The notes: a model not told the origin generated them from the sequence alone. DNA of 64,000 nt from Leptoclinus maculatus (GCA_032191485.1 JAVDOI010000020.1:4408426-4472425); one strand, 5' to 3'; counted from the first letter of the stretch, positions 31,201-45,650 are shown. Made by a program: numbers and translations.

Positions 31201-34200
31201 AAATGTGTGTGAAGATTTAGGACAGAAAGATTCATTGAGGCCGAGATCCAGGCGTATCTCATCTTCAGTGTCTTCAACAAGTCAGCTCTCCCTCCCCTTC
31301 AGAATATCCGCTCTCAGTGACCCCTACGCCCCCCCCTGACAGCCGGTCCTTCCTTCATTGATCCGCACCTCTTGTATCTCCCCCTCGTGCTTAGAAACCT
31401 GAGCGGTTACCCCCTTCTTCATGCCGCTCTCTCTTTATCTCGCACATTTCTCTTCCTGTCCATCCTCCTATATCTTGTTTTAACCAAGGGCATCAGGTGT
31501 GTCTCCTGTGTGTGTGTGTTAGAGAGGGGAGGCTTATACTAGCCATGCTGTGTGCCATGTACTGATGTTTGACGGACAGGCAGGGACTCAAGGTTCACAC
31601 TGTCTGCCTTAATGGAAACTGGGAGCGAAGAAGTGGCATATACTGCATATTCAGCGCCTTAGAAATGTTCCAAGCCTTTCAGTTCTTCAATATTTATAAA
31701 TAATACCGAGCATACGGCCAAGACACAAGTCCACGTACCGATCCGTATCACGTACATCGTTATCGTCATAGGAACAACGACGCATATAACTCCGCAACCG
31801 CGTCCCTAAAATCCTGCCCAATCTACGACGCACTATTGAGAGTTGTACATGCACAGTACTGCTCATGCACGTGAGAGACAATGTAAATAGTAAACATTGC
31901 ATGTACGCTCCGTTGGGCAATGCTCATGGTGTGTCCATTCTCTGGTTGTTTCCACTTTTTGTGACCTTGGTGTCCCTGTTTTCACCCTGTTCTCAGCCCC
32001 CTAATGACGAGTTTTAGAGGAAAGAGTAGAGGAGTTGATCTCTTCCTGAACCTCAGATTCACTCTGATCCGTCCAAAGCTTGCGTTACCAGACTAAATGT
32101 GTCTTTGAGGCCCAATGAGGTCTGTCCCTTCCTCAGTCATACAAGACATACAGGCTGCTTTTTGCCCACATTAAGAAGACACTATGGTTGCAGCCTGGAT
32201 AATTGTATTTGGATGATCCTCATCAACCTGAAATATCACATTTCCATGTGTATTTGTCTAGAGGTGGTTATTGATCACTTGTCATCATGTGTAAACTATC
32301 ACAGCTCGTACGTAAAGTCATTGTGTGCTTATCCTCAGCTCTCCACCACTGGTATTTAACCTTCCTGACTATAAACATTCTGCTCTCTGAGGCCGAGGGA
32401 GAAGGGAGAAGTGATAAGTTGGGCAGCGAGGCGACGGGGGAGACTAAAACAAGACCGCTGTCCTTGTGACCTTCGTAGGATCTATACACCGAAGTCCAGT
32501 CCAACATTCTCTGCAAACACGGGAGCTCACGACAGACGCATATTGTACCTCCACAAGTGCAAGTATGCATTATTGCCTTATGGATTTACCAAAGACACCG
32601 GTATGTAAGAATGTGTGTCGGGTCAGCGCTGTTCTGCGTGTGGCACACACACACACACACAACACACACACACACAGAGGCCTGTCTCAGCACTTTGGCT
32701 TCTCACACCCAATGTCGATACCCCGAGCTCCCCCCATAATCACATCGCTCCCATTGCACAAATGAAGTTTGCATTGAGTATTGCTCCTTGTTGTGTTTTG
32801 TGCTATTGATGCTATCATAAATGATTGCGGGGGCGGGTCGTGTTTATTACTTGTTTACTTTCAAATTTGATTTATTTAAATTTCCATCAACAAAACTGTC
32901 TCACACGGTACAAAAGGATCCTTTTTTTTTTTTTTTTAAGTAACTAAACTAAACTAGTTAGTCGACTGTCTGCTGCTGAAAAGTCACATGTTAATTGTTA
33001 AAATGCCTTGAGAACCCAGATTTAATTAGATTTGAGTTCCTTTAAAAGGGTGCTGGCCTCTAATGCTGTTGAGAGAGCGCGCTAACTCACACGGCCGTAC
33101 ACTCGACACACTGCTACGGTTTATTGTGAAGGCCAAGCTAAGAACTAAGGCAGGCTAATGTAACGGCCCCCGCAGCACCATAACATCCATGGCGGTAGGG
33201 TTTAATGATGGCGTAATGAGACGGCTGAGCGGCTGATCGGCATCCTGGGAGACTGAAATATCTTCCCGACAGAAGCTGATATTATCAAACTAACCCTTTC
33301 TGGAAACATTTCAACTGATCACAGCGAAGTCAAATGGAGAGTGTCACTGTGTTGTTTTTAAAAAAAAGCTTAGCCGTCTGATGCATGCAGGCAAGCCTCT
33401 CCGTGGTAGTTGAGTACCAGTGAGAGCCCCCCGCCCCCCCCCCCCTCTCCCCTTCCACTGGTGGAGCCTGTTGAGAAGGCTGAAGCTCTTGGGAACTCTC
33501 CAGGGAGATTTGGCCAAGACGGAGGCTCACGTTCCTCTCATCCATGAACAGATTGCTGTCCTGGGCAGATATGAAATCTGTGTTGAACAGGCTGCAATCA
33601 GCTCCCTGATTAATACAAATATACACGCATGCATATGAGGGTCCTTAAGAGTTTGTTTAAATACTGCTGAATATTGGACCACATTTTCTGTTAACATCGC
33701 CGTAATGTCTTCTAAGCATCTAAGCCGCCCTCCATCCCCATTTTATAATTGTCTACAGAGTGCACATTAAAATGCCTGTCATACCGTGTGCTGCTCATCA
33801 GAGTAATTGTGCAGGGATGCAGGGAGGGAAGTTACTAATTTGCTCTTTAATAGAAAGAGCGATGTGACCCAAGAAGTTGTTGTACAAACATAACATCATC
33901 ACACCTTCACGTGTCTCGGCAAACACACTTTTGAAGGACTCTGTGACCCGTCTGAAGTGTAATAATGAAATCTGTGCGGGTGCACTTTGGCGGCATCAAA
34001 AACTCTTGACATCAGTGGAAAGTCATCGGTACGGTATATTTAGGAAAAACATCATCATCCTCCTCCTCCTCATCAAGATTTCAATGCTGCAGACTTGTTT
34101 CCCCGCAGGAGCAGGATGCGTGTGACTGAGCTCCAGCAGGTGTGATTGACAGCGACATCACACTTCAAGAACAGTCCTCATCCTCTTCCTCTTCAGAAGA

Positions 34201-34693
34201 AGAAGATCCAGCTCACAGGTCAGACACTAGCTCTCATCCCTCTGGACACACACACACACACACACTCTTAAAGTGTTGGGGCCACCAAAAGCCTCCATAA
34301 TCTCCACTAGGTGTTTATTTTGGGTTGCTATCTGGCTGAAAAAAGACGTCTGTTTACACTTGATTGACGTAATTTTCATACTCATTAAAACAATTCAGGG
34401 GACCCATTGTGTCTGAATGTATCCACTCATTTTAGTCTTCCCCTTCGCTTGTCACCTGTCTATATTATCGCCTAAAGGTGTTTTGTACATTTGTTGGACT
34501 TTGTGATTGCGTGATCTATGAAACGGTATATTTCTCTCTCTTCTTCTTGATAATTCATCAATATTGTATTAATTCGTTAAGGACAGTGCACATTAATCAA
34601 CATAAAGAAGAAACAAAAAGATGGACTCATTTCCAATTCTGTAGTCCTTTGCCAGAATGTTAAATCAGCCCTACCTGCAGAGAGGAGATGAAT
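28200..34693 (+). repeat. large direct duplication, copy 2 (probable false duplication)
   Basis: Matches 20,977-27,245 along its whole length but is about 225 bp longer, mainly through extra single bases and lengthened homopolymers. That is the pattern expected of poorly polished long-read consensus. After GATGAAT at 34,693 it continues into sequence absent from copy 1. Frames open in copy 1 are broken here. It contains the (CA)n at 32,643-32,676, poly-T at about 32,923-32,937 and a C-rich tract near 33,427-33,446. Confidence 0.9.
34109..34218 (+). pseudogene. indel-broken second copy of the 26.7 kb exon
   Basis: The same acceptor and donor as the segment at 26,682-26,789. Four indels disrupt the frame: a lost T (GTGTTGATT to GTGTGATT) and extra bases in CACACTTCAAG, CAGTCCTCATC and CTCTTCCTC. 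The net change is +2 bp. It is most likely an assembly-error copy, not a biological pseudogene. Confidence 0.6.
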
Positions 34694-35148
34694 CTCACAT
34701 ATTAATTACATTTCAACACATTACATTTACATAAATACATTGCAAAAGTCACATTAAATGATTTAAATAAAAACTCAACAAAGAATCTAAAAAGCCTTCA
34801 TTAAAAGCACCGGGGGGTTATCTGTGTGCGTGTGTGTGTGTGTGTGTGGTGTGTGTGTGTGTTAGGGCATTTCCTCTGGCAACACACGGATCACACGGAA
34901 ATGTTTTCTAATGTTTTACGAGGCATGAGCACCCAGGCCGCTCTATGTTCTGCACATGTCTATGCCGTTGTGCGAGTGTGTGTTTACCGTGTGCACTTGC
35001 ACATTTGCATCTGTCCATCTTGTCCCATCCCCCAAAGACCAGATGACTCAGCTGGGTGTCTGTCTGTGCATCTGACATGATGCAAGGCCTCAGCCTTCAC
35101 TGGCACGGTGGGTGGTCACTTCCCTGCATGGCAGAGCAGCAGCTGAGC
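34694..35148. other. non-coding, no gene seen
   Basis: AT-rich start, then an interrupted (GT)n at 34,826-34,861. No coding evidence. Confidence 0.6.
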
Positions 35149-35299
35149 TCTCTCTCTCTCTCTCTCTCTTCTCATCGTCTCCGCTCTCTCTCTCTCTCCT
35201 CTCTCTGTCATCTCTCGTCTCTCTCTCCTACTCTCTCTCTCTCTCTCTCTCGTCTCTCTCGTCTCTCTCTCTCTCTACTCTCTCTCTCTCTCTCCTCTT

Positions 35300-35341
<42 letters not shown>

Positions 35342-35419
35342 CTCTCTCTCTCCTCTCTCTCTCATCTCTCTCTCTCTCTCTCTGCTCTCTCTGCTCTCAC
35401 TCTCTCTCTCTCTCTCTCT

Positions 35420-35485
<66 letters not shown>

Positions 35486-35505
35486 GATCTCTCTCTCTCT
35501 CTCTC
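35149..35505. repeat. long imperfect (CT)n microsatellite
   Basis: About 350 bp of CT repeat with scattered single-base interruptions. It yields long Ser/Leu frames that are not genes. Such polypurine/polypyrimidine DNA can form H-DNA. Confidence 0.97.
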
Positions 35506-35573
35506 TACCTCCACCCCCTTCTTCCACTCTGTTTTCATCCTACTGTCAACATTTTACAAGATAACATTTGAAA

Positions 35574-35760
35574 CACATCATGATAAGGTTATAATTTGCC
35601 TAATAATCATTTTTACTGATGGAGCTTGAACGACATCACAATGTAACTCAATCCAACTTCTGTTAACGTTAAGTTAGCATTAACTAGCGTTCCTCAACAC
35701 GGGATTTGTTGTTCACGATGTAGCATTATCAGGGAAAAACAGGGAGCGCGAGAGTGTTTA
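35574..35760 (+). repeat. dispersed repeat, fragment A
   Basis: Starts AACACATCATGATAAGGTTA and matches about 61,424-61,600 in direct orientation with point differences and small indels. Shared landmarks include TTATAATTT, a GCCTGAACG/GCTTGAACG region, and ACACGGGATTTGTTGTT against ACACGGATTAGTTGTTT. The family was not identified. Confidence 0.7.
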
Positions 35761-37090
35761 ACCACAGGTTTGTACATGTGAGGACTTACTCACAGGCAGG
35801 ATGTGCGGATCGGGTAGCGAGTGAGTGACGCCTGCTGTTGTTGTTGTTGTTGTTGTTGTTGTGTAGAGTAGATGAGCTGATAAATGATAAATTGTATATC
35901 AGTTTGGTTCACTCGCGTAATCACCAGTATTGGAAATAGAATCTGGAGGCATTACTGGTATCAGTATCAGAACAACACTTATATACAACTATAAAGTACT
36001 CCACCATATGGTGAGATACGACCACATTCAACTTGTTTAACTGTTGTATTCCACATAAGAAACCTCATCATTTCAGGTGTATCTGGTTCTATATAATTGG
36101 ACTTATCAACCACTTTCTTTTACAACATGATATCATTTCCTTATGCATGCAGGGAATCTATACTACTGGTGGGAAAGTGCTGCCAGCACCTTGCTGGCAG
36201 CTCTGTCCCTACTGAGGCCATTACTGATCATATACGAGGCCTCATCAGAACCAATAGCCTGTATCTAATCTGTTCCTGCTCCTGATGATTTCTGACTACA
36301 CGGCTGCTCCCTTCCACAGTATAAGTGACCGACTCCCGACTCGAAGACCCCACCATGACTGATCCCCCGTCCCGTCATCACTCCCTCTTTGCCTTTTTCC
36401 CTTTTCGCTCCTCTATTCTCCTCCTTCTGTTTCTGGATACTCCCATCATTCCTCTTCTTTCCCCTCACCTCCCCCATAGCGGCTTTTGTCCCCTCCCTGC
36501 TCACCTCGAGTCTGTGTCTCCTGTCTCCTCCTCTCCATATACCCCTACCCACCTTGTTTTGTGAACAGCAGAATGTTTACTTCATGGTCGGCCTCATCAT
36601 CCATTCTGACTGGGCCTCTGCTGGCAGGATTTCCTCTTCTCCTTCGCATTTTATTTCTTCCCCTATTTGCTGTTTCCCATTAAAGATGAAATTGAAAATC
36701 TCCTGTGCTAACGCACACGCACACACAAACACACAACACACACACACACACACACGCAGGCTTCGCACCGAACACGCGTCGACTGATAAAACAACACGTG
36801 CCGTGCGAAGGCATATGAAAAAGCACCCGAACCTCTCGTCCTACTTTTTGCTTTAACCTTGTTTCTCATCATTTCGCTCCACTTGCTCGCTCTCATGCCC
36901 TCGCCTCCTCCACCTCCTCCTCCACCTCCTCCTCGTCCTTCTTTAGTTGTTGCGAGTTGCGGCGGGAGACGGTCTGATCCATGTTTTGTTTTTGTGTACC
37001 TCCTTCAAAAAGTTGTCACATATTGATCATGTTTCACTTCACTGCTCGATTTTCACTCTTTCTATGTCTTCCCTTTCCTGTAACAAAATG
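35761..37090. other. non-coding; (TTG)n and pyrimidine-rich tracts
   Basis: (TTG)n at 35,835-35,862, a pyrimidine-rich tract at 36,360-36,560 that generates spurious frames, a short (CA)n at 36,719-36,755, and a (CCT)-rich stretch at 36,900-36,940. No gene seen. Confidence 0.6.
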
Positions 37091-37165
37091 TAGCACTGGC
37101 AAGAGACCCCCCCCCCCCCCCCCCACTGGCAAGAGACCCCCCCCCCCCCCCCCCCCCCCCCCCCC
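37091..37165. repeat. tandem unit with poly-C tracts
   Basis: CACTGGCAAGAGA plus a C tract occurs twice in succession (poly-C at about 37,107-37,124 and 37,137-37,165). It is a two-copy minisatellite; exact C counts are unreliable. Confidence 0.85.
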
Positions 37166-37855
37166 ATTTTCTTTTCTCAACACACCGTGCTGGTCCTGCT
37201 CAGGCTGCCGCCCCGGAGTTCTTCTCTGTCCGCGGCGTGACTTCCCGAAACCCTTCCGCACAGGATGTAGGAAGTGTTTAGAGCATTGCAGGGGAAAACA
37301 AAGGCGGTCCTCGGCAGGTTAATGAGGCCAGGAGGCAGCTTTGTGCCGAGCTTCATCAGTATTCACCAGAGGTCTCCCTCTCTCGCTCTCCCAATAATAT
37401 CCCAGTCATTTGGGTCAGCCTCATCACTGTGCCTCTGTGAAGGGCACACACACACACACACACACAGAAACAGAAAAAGAGAGTTCTGTGACAGTTTAAT
37501 GGAATTACAGTCTCATCAAATGCTCACCTCCTCATACTCTCTAATCACTAGCTATGTCCTACACTGTCTCTTTGTCTCTCTTCCATTTTCTTCACTCCAT
37601 CCATCTCGTTCAACCCCGACCCTCCCTTCTCTCTTTAAGTCTCTGCCACTCTTCCTCTCTCTCTACCCCCCCCCCCCACACATACAGCCCCCTCAATTAA
37701 GATAAAGTGGCTAATCATATATGAATTACAATAACATCTCTAATAGCTCCTGCTAGCTATTGGTTCCTCATTAGAGGACGCCGCTCACCTCAGCGTAGGC
37801 CAGCTTCCACCAACAGGACAGCAAAGTGCATTAAGGGGACTTTGTGAAAGCAGAC
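37166..37855. other. non-coding, no gene seen
   Basis: Short (CA)n at 37,447-37,466 and pyrimidine-rich sequence 37,560-37,680. No exon. Confidence 0.6.
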
Positions 37856-37927
37856 GTGTGTGTGTGTCTGTGTCTGTGTCTGTGTCTGTGTGTGTGTGTG
37901 TGTCTGTGTGTCTGTGTGTGCGTGTGT

Positions 37928-37987
<60 letters not shown>
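37856..37987. repeat. interrupted (GT)n/(GTCT)n microsatellite
   Basis: GT units interrupted regularly by CTGTGT, then about 30 pure GT units. Confidence 0.95.
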
Positions 37988-37990
<3 letters not shown>

Positions 37991-38300
37991 GTGACTGTGG
38001 GTCCACACTATGTGTAGATGGAAGGTTAAGGGAATGATGTGAAGATCAAATATCCCGTAAATCAAAGCTGTCATACAAGTGGGCAGGGGCCGTGGGAGCC
38101 CTCGTGTGTGTGTGTGTGGGGGGGGGGGGGGGAAGAGGATACCTAGGCACCGAGCCAGCTCCTACTGTCCCCCGTATCTCTCCTCTCCTTTTTGTTTTTT
38201 TGACTCCTTTTAATTTCCCCACCTCTCCTCTTGCATTTTCACTCCTGACCTTCACTGCTTTAGTCAACTCCCACTTTTCCTCACCACACTTGTTTGATTT

Positions 38301-38301
<1 letters not shown>

Positions 38302-38386
<85 letters not shown>
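38302..38386. repeat. (CA)n microsatellite
   Basis: About 42 CA units with one TA interruption. A poly-G run lies upstream at 38,118-38,132. Confidence 0.96.
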
Positions 38387-38389
<3 letters not shown>

Positions 38390-38517
38390 GGTGGAAGTCA
38401 TGGTTCAACATTTTCCACCAGTTTTACAATGTTTTACACGATCGCTTTCGTTCAAAGTAGTTTCCTGTTTTACGTAATTAACGAACGGATGAGTTCAAAT
38501 GAAATACGTTCCTACTG

Positions 38518-38555
38518 ATATATATATATATATATAATATATATATATATATATA
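38518..38555. repeat. (TA)n microsatellite
   Basis: Alternating TA with one break; self-complementary and able to extrude a cruciform. Confidence 0.95.
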
Positions 38556-39290
38556 CATTTTGTGCCTCTTGCGCAAGAGCTTGTAGACCGTGAAGATGAT
38601 GTACGAGATGCTTGTGATGAGACATGAGACACCAACAGTATGCCTATGAAAATAAGTTAGACGTAGGAGCTAAATGTTTTAGTAAATACTAAACTAAACC
38701 TAAAAGTGTAGACTATCATGGGTTCATAGGTGGGTCATATTCTTCACTACGATTCCTGACATTTCATCTGTTCATCACACATTACCTGCATGAGAGTGTG
38801 CTTCTCTGGATAACGGTGCATCACAACAGCGCTCCGAATTTACAAACGGTCCAGTTTGTGCCAGAAACGAGAAATAACACAATTTACTAAACTATTAATT
38901 CATACGCTCTGTAACTGTTGAGACGGGGAGCGAGTTACATAACTGATCGTCCAGCAGCACCACCACACCACAATGAATACAACACGCACTGACAATTTAC
39001 AGCAAATCTGTAGATAAATAATATAAATATTATCTTTAATTTTTTACAGGCAGCAGTGTGTCTCTATGATCGTCTCACTATTCTGCCACTACACATGGCT
39101 GTTTGTCTCTTTGACACGTCTCGATTGGCTACAGTATAGGATTGATTATGTATAATAGGTGGTTTGTGAGATGTTATAGATCCAAGATGAAACTGACACA
39201 AAGGCGGAACTGGGAGAAAATGTTTATTATGGATTTGAAGGTTTATTTTAAGATTTGTTCAGTAGTTTGTTGCCTTGTCGTTACCGGCCC
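38556..39290. other. non-coding, AT-rich, no gene seen
   Basis: AT-rich unique DNA. Nothing coding or repetitive recognised. Confidence 0.55.
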
Positions 39291-39309
39291 CTGCCAGCAG
39301 GGGGTGCTG
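39291..39309 (+). promoter_or_regulatory. CTCF-like binding site
   Basis: CTGCCAGCAGGGGGTGCTG fits the vertebrate CTCF core (GCCAsyAGrGGGCrCT) with tolerated changes (G for C, T for C). A CTCF site could act as a loop anchor or insulator. It overlaps the start of the weak exon candidate at 39,298. Confidence 0.5.
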
Positions 39310-39349
39310 CAGCCTCCTCAGCACCACCTGCACACACAGCAACATGGCT
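39298..39349 (+). CDS. weak candidate small exon (Gln/His-rich)
   Basis: A consensus donor (GGCT|GTAAGTAAG) follows 52 bp that read QGVLQPPQHHLHTQQHG in one frame. A CCAG acceptor sits at 39,294-39,297 with a modest pyrimidine tract. Gln/His/Pro-rich composition is common in transcription-factor linkers. No family recognised, and the overlap with the CTCF-like site may explain the G-rich part. Confidence 0.2.
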
Positions 39350-40718
39350 GTAAGTAAGTCCCTGAGGGTCTTAGGGGGGGACATTGGGACTGGGCCATAG
39401 ATGACCATCTCCACTCACAATGTTCCAGCTCCTCCACCGTCTAGTTATTGTCACAACTCTCGCTGAGCACGGCGTCGCAGAGGTCTTAAATTAGCGGCTC
39501 GCCTTAATGTCGCAGGCCCGTGTAATGTGTCGGATCAGTTGGAGTGCGTTTGTGTCCATGAAGTAGGGGTGTGACTTCATTAAGATGAGTTCTATTTATT
39601 TTTGCACCATCTCTCGCTCTACTGCGCTAAGTCGCGTGTCTATTTCAATGTTTTCACAAGGCATGCAGAAGAAGTGTGTGTACTCCTGCTGGCTCGTTTG
39701 AATGCAGTCGACGCGTTGTGTTGCATGTGTAGGTCTGGTTGACGGGGAGATGAGCAGCCGTGCAGGAGATAGCTGGAGGGGAGCGCCGTCCTGCAAAGCC
39801 TGGGCCTCTTCAAGATCAACCCTCATGAACGACGTGGATGCTGGGGGAAGGTGTGTTCTGAATCCTAACATATCGTGTTGTTGTCCTGACACGACCTGAC
39901 CTGAACAGACTGCCAACGGAACAAGCAGTTAATCCACACTAGGAAACGATGCCAAGCGTGTGACCGACGTGTGAATCCGACGAGATGTGAGCAAGGGGAA
40001 ACACGGGGGGGGGGGGTTTTGCAACATTTTCCCTGGGCTTTGTTTGTGTGAGTAAACATCTCATCCACAGTGAATTTCTTTCTTTTTTTTCTGCCTTTGC
40101 TTCATAACATCCTGCTCATCACATCACATTCACCAACACAGATCTACTTTCATGAAAAGGTATTTTAATCACATTTTTTTTGCAATGGACAGACTCATCC
40201 CAACAATGGAACCTTCGCTGTCTTTCCTTTGTGTTAACAACCTGACCTTTATGAAGTGCAGAGGAATGGCTGCGTTAGACGAGAACCGCTCCGCGTTATT
40301 GCTAATTAAAGATAGGGATGTGCCCTTGAATGTCACGGTGGTCCATTACTCCCCGTAACCAAGGTTGTGGTTGCAATCGAGTGTCATTTACAATGTTCTA
40401 GCCATTTCAATAGCACAAACAACGAGCATAGCACAGAATGTCATGTTTTTTTTACTCTGAACGTTCTTGGGCCAATTTTAGCCTGATGTACCCGGAGACC
40501 TCCTTGTGCTATTATGCGATGCACAATACGACTGAAGTGGAAGGTGTTTGTACCAGTTTAATTCCGTTACGTTTCTTTGTTGATCAGCTCGGGTCCCTGC
40601 TGAGTTTCTGTTCATTGTGCAGTGTAGCATAGCGGTGAGTTTGTGGCTGAACAATAGCTGCATAAATGTATTAGCCATGGGTTTTTGAAGGACTAGTTTT
40701 GTGTGAACGCTGGCCTTG
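39350..40718. other. non-coding, no gene seen
   Basis: Poly-G at 40,006-40,017 and a T-rich stretch at 40,079-40,090. No exon or repeat family recognised. Confidence 0.55.
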
Positions 40719-43379
<2,661 letters not shown>

Positions 43380-43561
43380 ACATCCTGTGCTACCTCCTCT
43401 AGGACCTGGATGTCGATCCATGAGCTGCGTTGCTCCTTCGACCAGACCATCGCTGATGAAGATCGTCTCTCTGGAGCTCTCCGTAGAACAGGTCCAGTCT
43501 CTTCTTCTACGCTGACTCGCTGTTTGCTCTCCCAGCTTCCATTCTGACACTCGCTTTTCTT
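43380..43561 (-). CDS. candidate exon on the minus strand
   Basis: On the minus strand a 182-bp segment lies between an acceptor (GCACATTTTCCAG) and a near-perfect donor (GT|GTAAGTAAA). Two of its three frames are open throughout. One reads RVSVEEETGPVLRRAPERRS and ends WIDIQVLEEVAQDV; the other includes WTCSTESSRETIFISDGL. No domain or family recognised in either. It could be a coding exon of an unknown minus-strand gene or an exon of an antisense non-coding RNA. Because neighbouring exon candidates lie on the plus strand, it is not obviously part of the same gene. Confidence 0.3.
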
Positions 43562-44371
43562 CTGGAAAATGTGCACGGACACCACTGCTGTAATGCAAAG
43601 TCATTGCAGATGTGCGCTGTGCAGCTGTCTTTGTTTTCCTGTTTTTTTTACCGGCTACGATTTGAAGCCTTTCCTTTTGGCTTACAGATTCACCCTCCTC
43701 TCGTCTCGTACGTTTACACCCTTCTTCTTTCTTCTTCTTCTTTCCCCGTTCGTCTTCATCTCGCTGGTCACCCCTTTCAAAAGGTCACCAGCATTAGTGT
43801 TTGAATTCTCCATGGCTAAGTTATTCGTTTGACCTCGCTATCTGTCAGTACAGTGCCTCTCTCCTGGGTCAGCCACACGAGACTCTTGTTACAGTTCCAG
43901 GGGGTCAAAGGGCAAAGGGGATATCCTTTCAAATTGTTTTTTATCCCACAACCCTGAATCCTGTTTGCATATATGTGTACGTGAGCCCCGTACCTCTTGC
44001 GTACACCATTAGAGCCATATCGGTGTATCAAAGGCTGCAAGTGCTGCTGGGAATGATGAATGGCTGCCAGGTGCCGAGGTCCATATGGTGATCACCTATG
44101 GTAAGGGCTCCTGGCCCTGCTGGCAGGGGAACAGAAAGGGTTAAGTGGCTATGGCGGCTCGTATAGCCTCGTAGCCCGTAGCCTCTGGCAGCAGCTCATC
44201 AGCTTATTCCCCAACATCTCCAAGGGTCTGCGTGGATGAGGTCTAGAGCTCAGGCAGGCAATCGGTGGGGGAAATGGAGACGAGGCTTAATTTCCTCCAG
44301 ACCAGAAGTGGGAGTGGGGAGGAGAGGGGAAACGGGCTGACTGGCTCTCTTCCTTCCTTTTCCGCCTCCAG
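43562..44371. other. non-coding, no gene seen
   Basis: Pyrimidine-rich 43,690-43,760. No other features. Confidence 0.5.
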
Positions 44372-44435
44372 GCCTGCCGTCCCGGGGCAGCAGAACCAGC
44401 TCGACATCAGCGCTGCCCTCACCCTGGTCACAATG
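44372..44435 (+). CDS. weak candidate exon
   Basis: A pyrimidine-rich tract and CCTCCAG acceptor precede 64 bp that read PAVPGQQNQLDISAALTLVT in one frame, before a possible donor ATG|GTGAAT. No family recognised; a second frame is also open. Confidence 0.18.
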
Positions 44436-44849
44436 GTGAATATTTAGTGTGTGAATAAACTTGGCCTAAGGAGGTGACAAAGGTGTCTAATTCACACCTC
44501 CTGGTAATCCCCACTCACTCCCCCACAAATCTCCCCACAGTTCACTGAGAAGTCATGCAGTGTGGAGGGAGGGGGAGACGGAGAGAGGAGAGGGAGCACA
44601 TGAAAGAGACGCCGTTAACATGCTGTCATCATCACGCCTGTTTCTGAAAGGTTCTCCGTCTCTGATGCGCGCAAGCTGCAGCACTCGATAGTTGCCGAGA
44701 TCAATAGTTTCCTGCCTCTGGTGCTGCCATCATAAAACGTTACTGTTGGTCTAGTGGAAAAAAGAAAAGAGGCATTGCTCTCTCTCTTTTTTTTTTTCTT
44801 CTCCTGTCTTTGGTGACTGACTTCATCTGAGATGTTTTCCGTCTGTTAG

Positions 44850-44941
44850 CGCTACACTTTGGCTTTGACGTCGAAGCGTCTTGAGGGAATCGCCCAGACA
44901 GGACATGGAACGATACTTGACAGTGCACCTTGCAAACTGAG
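44850..44941 (+). CDS. weak candidate exon
   Basis: An acceptor (TTTTCCGTCTGTTAG) and donor (CTGAG|GTGAGA) bound 92 bp with an open frame of 30 codons plus AG, including YTLALTSKRLEGIAQTG. No homology recognised. The opposite strand also has a Lys/Arg-rich open frame caused by a nearby T-rich tract, so chance is a real possibility. Confidence 0.2.
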
Positions 44942-45504
44942 GTGAGAAGAGAGCGCTGCAGGCGCGGCTGTGCGGGAGGGTCAGGGGGGTCAAAGGTCAG
45001 TCGGCTTTAAAGATCAGGTTTCGTGTTAGAAGAATGGGTCACAGATCAGGCGATTGGTTTTGTGGCAATCTCCGCTCGCAGTAATTAATTGAAAGTATTT
45101 GTCAGTGTGTTGATTTTTAAAGAGGTTTAGGGTAATAATCTTTTAAAATAATAACCAGTCATCTATAGATACTCCTGCTCTTCCATAAAGCTTAAACGGG
45201 GTTAGGGGCATGGAGTCGGATGAAAATCAGTGCGCAGCTGAACACACAGGCTTCTACTTCCACTGCATTCAGACTGACACGGCGTCTATAAATAGTCACG
45301 CAAACACACACACTCTCTCATTCTCTCTCCCTCTGTTTCTCTCCCTCTCTGACTCCGGCTTCCCCGTGTGGCTAGACATGAGCTCGGCCCTCGCGGAATT
45401 CAATTTGCCGTCTAATTCCATACCAAGAACATGGTCAAAGTGCTGCGTTTGTTGAGCGTGACCCAAACAAGCAAGGACACAGTCTCAGCGTGGCTCCTCC
45501 CGCA
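44942..45504. other. non-coding, no gene seen
   Basis: Unique sequence with a CT-rich patch at 45,310-45,350. Confidence 0.5.
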
Positions 45505-45650
45505 ACCTCATTAAAGCTGTGCCCTCAAGTAACAGATTTATCCTTAATTGGCGAGTTGTCCTAATTCACTTTAGCTAATTTATGGATTGGATTATTTTTA
45601 CCCCTTTTCCTAATTGAACCATAAATTGTGGGTGTTTCCCTCGTGGTGCT
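45505..45650. promoter_or_regulatory. candidate conserved non-coding element with homeodomain-site cluster
   Basis: Four TAATT cores fall within 71 bp (45,545, 45,562, 45,576 and 45,611), plus TGGATTGGATTA and CATAAA motifs. Simple repeats are absent. This density and spacing are typical of vertebrate developmental enhancers. Function and conservation are inferred from appearance only. Confidence 0.3.

Noticed and set aside
35149..35505. CRISPR-like or regular spaced repeat array
   Set aside because: Irregular simple repeat without unique spacers, in a eukaryotic context.
35056..35571. Ser/Leu-repeat open frames over 500 bp
   Set aside because: Translations of the CT array, which is unselected simple repeat.
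36389..36856. 155-codon open frame on the plus strand
   Set aside because: Pyrimidine-rich start and a (CA)n-encoded tail; no domain.
44740..44928. Lys/Arg-rich open frame on the minus strand
   Set aside because: The basic run comes from a poly-T/CT tract read backwards; no splice signals on that strand.
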